Of a DNA stretch of 32,653 nucleotides, positions 31,502 through 32,653 are shown one piece after another. Source of the DNA: Candidatus Nitrosocosmicus sp. (GTDB taxonomy: Archaea; Thermoproteota; Nitrososphaeria; Nitrososphaerales; Nitrososphaeraceae). Below the pieces are notes generated by a model. The model was not told the DNA's origin and did not search any database. It saw only the letters and a program-made list of their open reading frames with translations. Positions within the stretch are counted from its first letter, which is position 1. Every line of letters begins with the position of its first letter. The position numbers and the translations under genes are program-made. Location of the stretch: contig JARFXS010000029.1 of assembly GCA_029194465.1 (NCBI GenBank), forward strand, positions 1 through 32,653, read 5' to 3'.

Positions 31502-31827
31502 ATGTATAATATCTTTAGATGTTATTTAAATTTATTCGAATACGATAGCATGATATCAAAAATATTCTTTTCTTTGCTATATCATCTATTTGACTTTCCC
31601 GATTATTGTATTGGAAAGAAAAGGGAAATCGTTTGATTTTAGTCAATTTGTATTCTAATTATTATGATTGATTTACGATTTGAATCACTGTGGATTGAGA
31701 CATTCTTTGGCTATTTTGTTAGAGTATCTAAATTAGAATTATTGATTTTGCATATCACTCTTTTTCAGTACATTACCATCTAAACCTACTACATAATTTG
31801 ACCAATAGCTGTTCATGTTAAATTCAT
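31502..31827. other. Intergenic spacer
   Basis: About 325 AT-rich bases separating the divergent methyltransferase and curlin-like genes. No ORF or repeat was seen before the conserved element at 31828. Confidence 0.5.
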
Positions 31828-31883
31828 GATTCTAAAAATCCTAGAGTATTAGAATATTGCAACTTGTTAGCAAACCAAATATA
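31828..31883 (+). promoter_or_regulatory. Conserved 56-bp upstream element of the curlin-like gene (copy 2)
   Basis: Matches 4908-4963 at 47 of 56 positions without gaps, including the tandem 8-base repeat, here in the order AGAGTATT AGAATATT. An AT-rich tract at its end (around 31878-31886) is a possible TATA box; a start site about 25 bases on would fall near GTG 31906. Confidence 0.65.
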
Positions 31884-31932
31884 CTTATTTTATGTTAATA
31901 AGGGGGTGAATAACTCTATTATTCAATATAAA

Positions 31933-32653
31933 ATGAACAGTGGGAAAAATATCCTAGCGTCATTTGCAGCGGTAGTAGCACTATCATTATTACTTTTGAT
32001 AGGGCCAACTTCGATGTCGATGAATGCATTTGCTCAAGGCAATTCAGCCAATCAAGGTATAGGTCAATCACAAAGTTCAACGCAACTTGGTGTTTGTGTA
32101 TCAGGAACTGGTACTCTTATTTCTTGTAATAATTTGAATTCACAAAATCAAGCAAACAGCGGAAACAACGCATTAGCTCAACAAGGTGGTAGCGGTAAAG
32201 GCGGTAACACTGCTAACCAAGCAATCGGTCAAGCACAATCATCTGCCCAGAATGCTTTGTGCGTTTCAGGAACTGGTACTTTTGTTTCTTGTAATAATTT
32301 GAATTCACAAAACCAACAAAACAGCGGAAACAACGCATTAGCTCAACAAGGTGGTAGCGGTAAAGGCGGTAACAAGGCTAACCAAGGCATTGGCCAATCA
32401 CAATCCTCTAACCAAAACAGCGGTGTAGTATCTGGTGGAAATACAGCAGGGTCAGGAAACAATGTAAATGACCAGAATCAAGCTAACAGCGGAAGCAATG
32501 CAGTAGGACAACAAGGTGGTACTGGCAGCGGCAGCGGTAGTGGAAGCGGAAAAGGCAAAAGTGGCGGCGGTAACACAGCTAACCAAGGTATAGGCCAATC
32601 ACAAACCTCTAACCAAAACGCACAATGTGTATCTGGTGGGAATACAGCAAATT
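31933..32653 (+). CDS. Secreted curlin-like repeat protein (copy 2), cut by the window end
   Basis: An open frame runs from ATG 31933 (or in-frame GTG 31906) past the window end; the visible part is 240 residues. Residues 1-35 are a signal peptide ending NAFAQ. Four repeats follow: 32050-32214 and 32215-32379 (55 residues each), 32380-32580 (67 residues, with a Gly/Ser/Lys-rich insert) and a partial one from 32581. Each has NQ(G/A)IGQ(S/A)Q(S/T)S, a VSG turn, NN-x-N-x-Q-N-Q and NSG-x-N-A-(L/V)-x-Q, the spacing of curlin-type beta-solenoid repeats. Repeats 1 and 2 have a Cys pair (CVSG...SCNN), repeat 3 has neither. GGSGKGGN linkers join the units. It is likely a cell-surface or extracellular fibre-forming protein (inference) and a paralogue of the gene at 4986. 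Confidence 0.75.
   Translation, partial: MNSGKNILASFAAVVALSLLLLIGPTSMSMNAFAQGNSANQGIGQSQSSTQLGVCVSGTGTLISCNNLNSQNQANSGNNALAQQGGSGKGGNTANQAIGQAQSSAQNALCVSGTGTFVSCNNLNSQNQQNSGNNALAQQGGSGKGGNKANQGIGQSQSSNQNSGVVSGGNTAGSGNNVNDQNQANSGSNAVGQQGGTGSGSGSGSGKGKSGGGNTANQGIGQSQTSNQNAQCVSGGNTAN
32050..32379 (+). repeat. Two tandem 165-bp coding repeats
   Basis: Units 32050-32214 and 32215-32379 code for 55 residues each. Their last 100 or so bases are nearly identical, suggesting recent copying or gene conversion, while the start of each unit is more diverged. Confidence 0.8.

Noticed and set aside
24138..32653. Insertion sequence as the cause of the pseudogene cluster
   Set aside because: No transposase fragment, terminal inverted repeat or target duplication was found around the decayed genes.

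Overview
The window looks like a chromosome segment of an ammonia-oxidising archaeon of the Nitrososphaerales (Nitrosocosmicus/Nitrososphaera type). This is inferred from AT-rich DNA, many TTG/GTG starts and leaderless-looking genes, blue-copper and PQQ-type secreted proteins, archaeal-type small regulators and a full set of archaeal molybdenum-cofactor genes. No rRNA, tRNA, CRISPR array or insertion sequence was recognised.

Layout. 0.2-9.6 kb: scattered single genes with long AT-rich spacers. These are secreted proteins (a PQQ-type sugar dehydrogenase fused to a blue-copper domain, an exported metallo-beta-lactamase-fold hydrolase), a class III nucleotide cyclase, a curlin-like repeat protein, a small CxxC protein, a 49-aa CxC/coiled-coil protein, ChaB and a small winged-helix protein. 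9.9-14.5 kb: HflX, then a scarred stretch in which a MarR regulator, its MFS efflux pump and an HTH/coiled-coil gene each carry a partial tandem duplication that breaks the frame. 16.3-25.3 kb: a molybdenum island with molybdate-type ABC permease and ATPase, MoaD, MoaE, MoeA, a fused MoaC-MoaB, a membrane-anchored sulfite-oxidase-family molybdoenzyme, and a decayed moaA.

25.4-30.3 kb is a graveyard: tatC, a MOSC (YiiM-like) protein, a sensor histidine kinase and an NHL-repeat secreted protein can each be traced across several frames but none is intact. 30.4-32.7 kb: a PadR regulator divergent from a second CxC/coiled-coil small protein, an MGMT-type protein, and a second curlin-like repeat gene running off the end.

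How parts connect. ModBC would import molybdate, the Moa/Moe proteins build Moco, and the molybdoenzyme uses it; tatC and MOSC fit the same theme but are dead here. Two pairs of distant paralogues share long, ungapped upstream sequences: the two small coiled-coil genes (6.1 and 30.8 kb, the second next to padR) and the two curlin-like genes (5.0 and 31.9 kb). These look like two small dispersed regulons and are the most original signals in the window.
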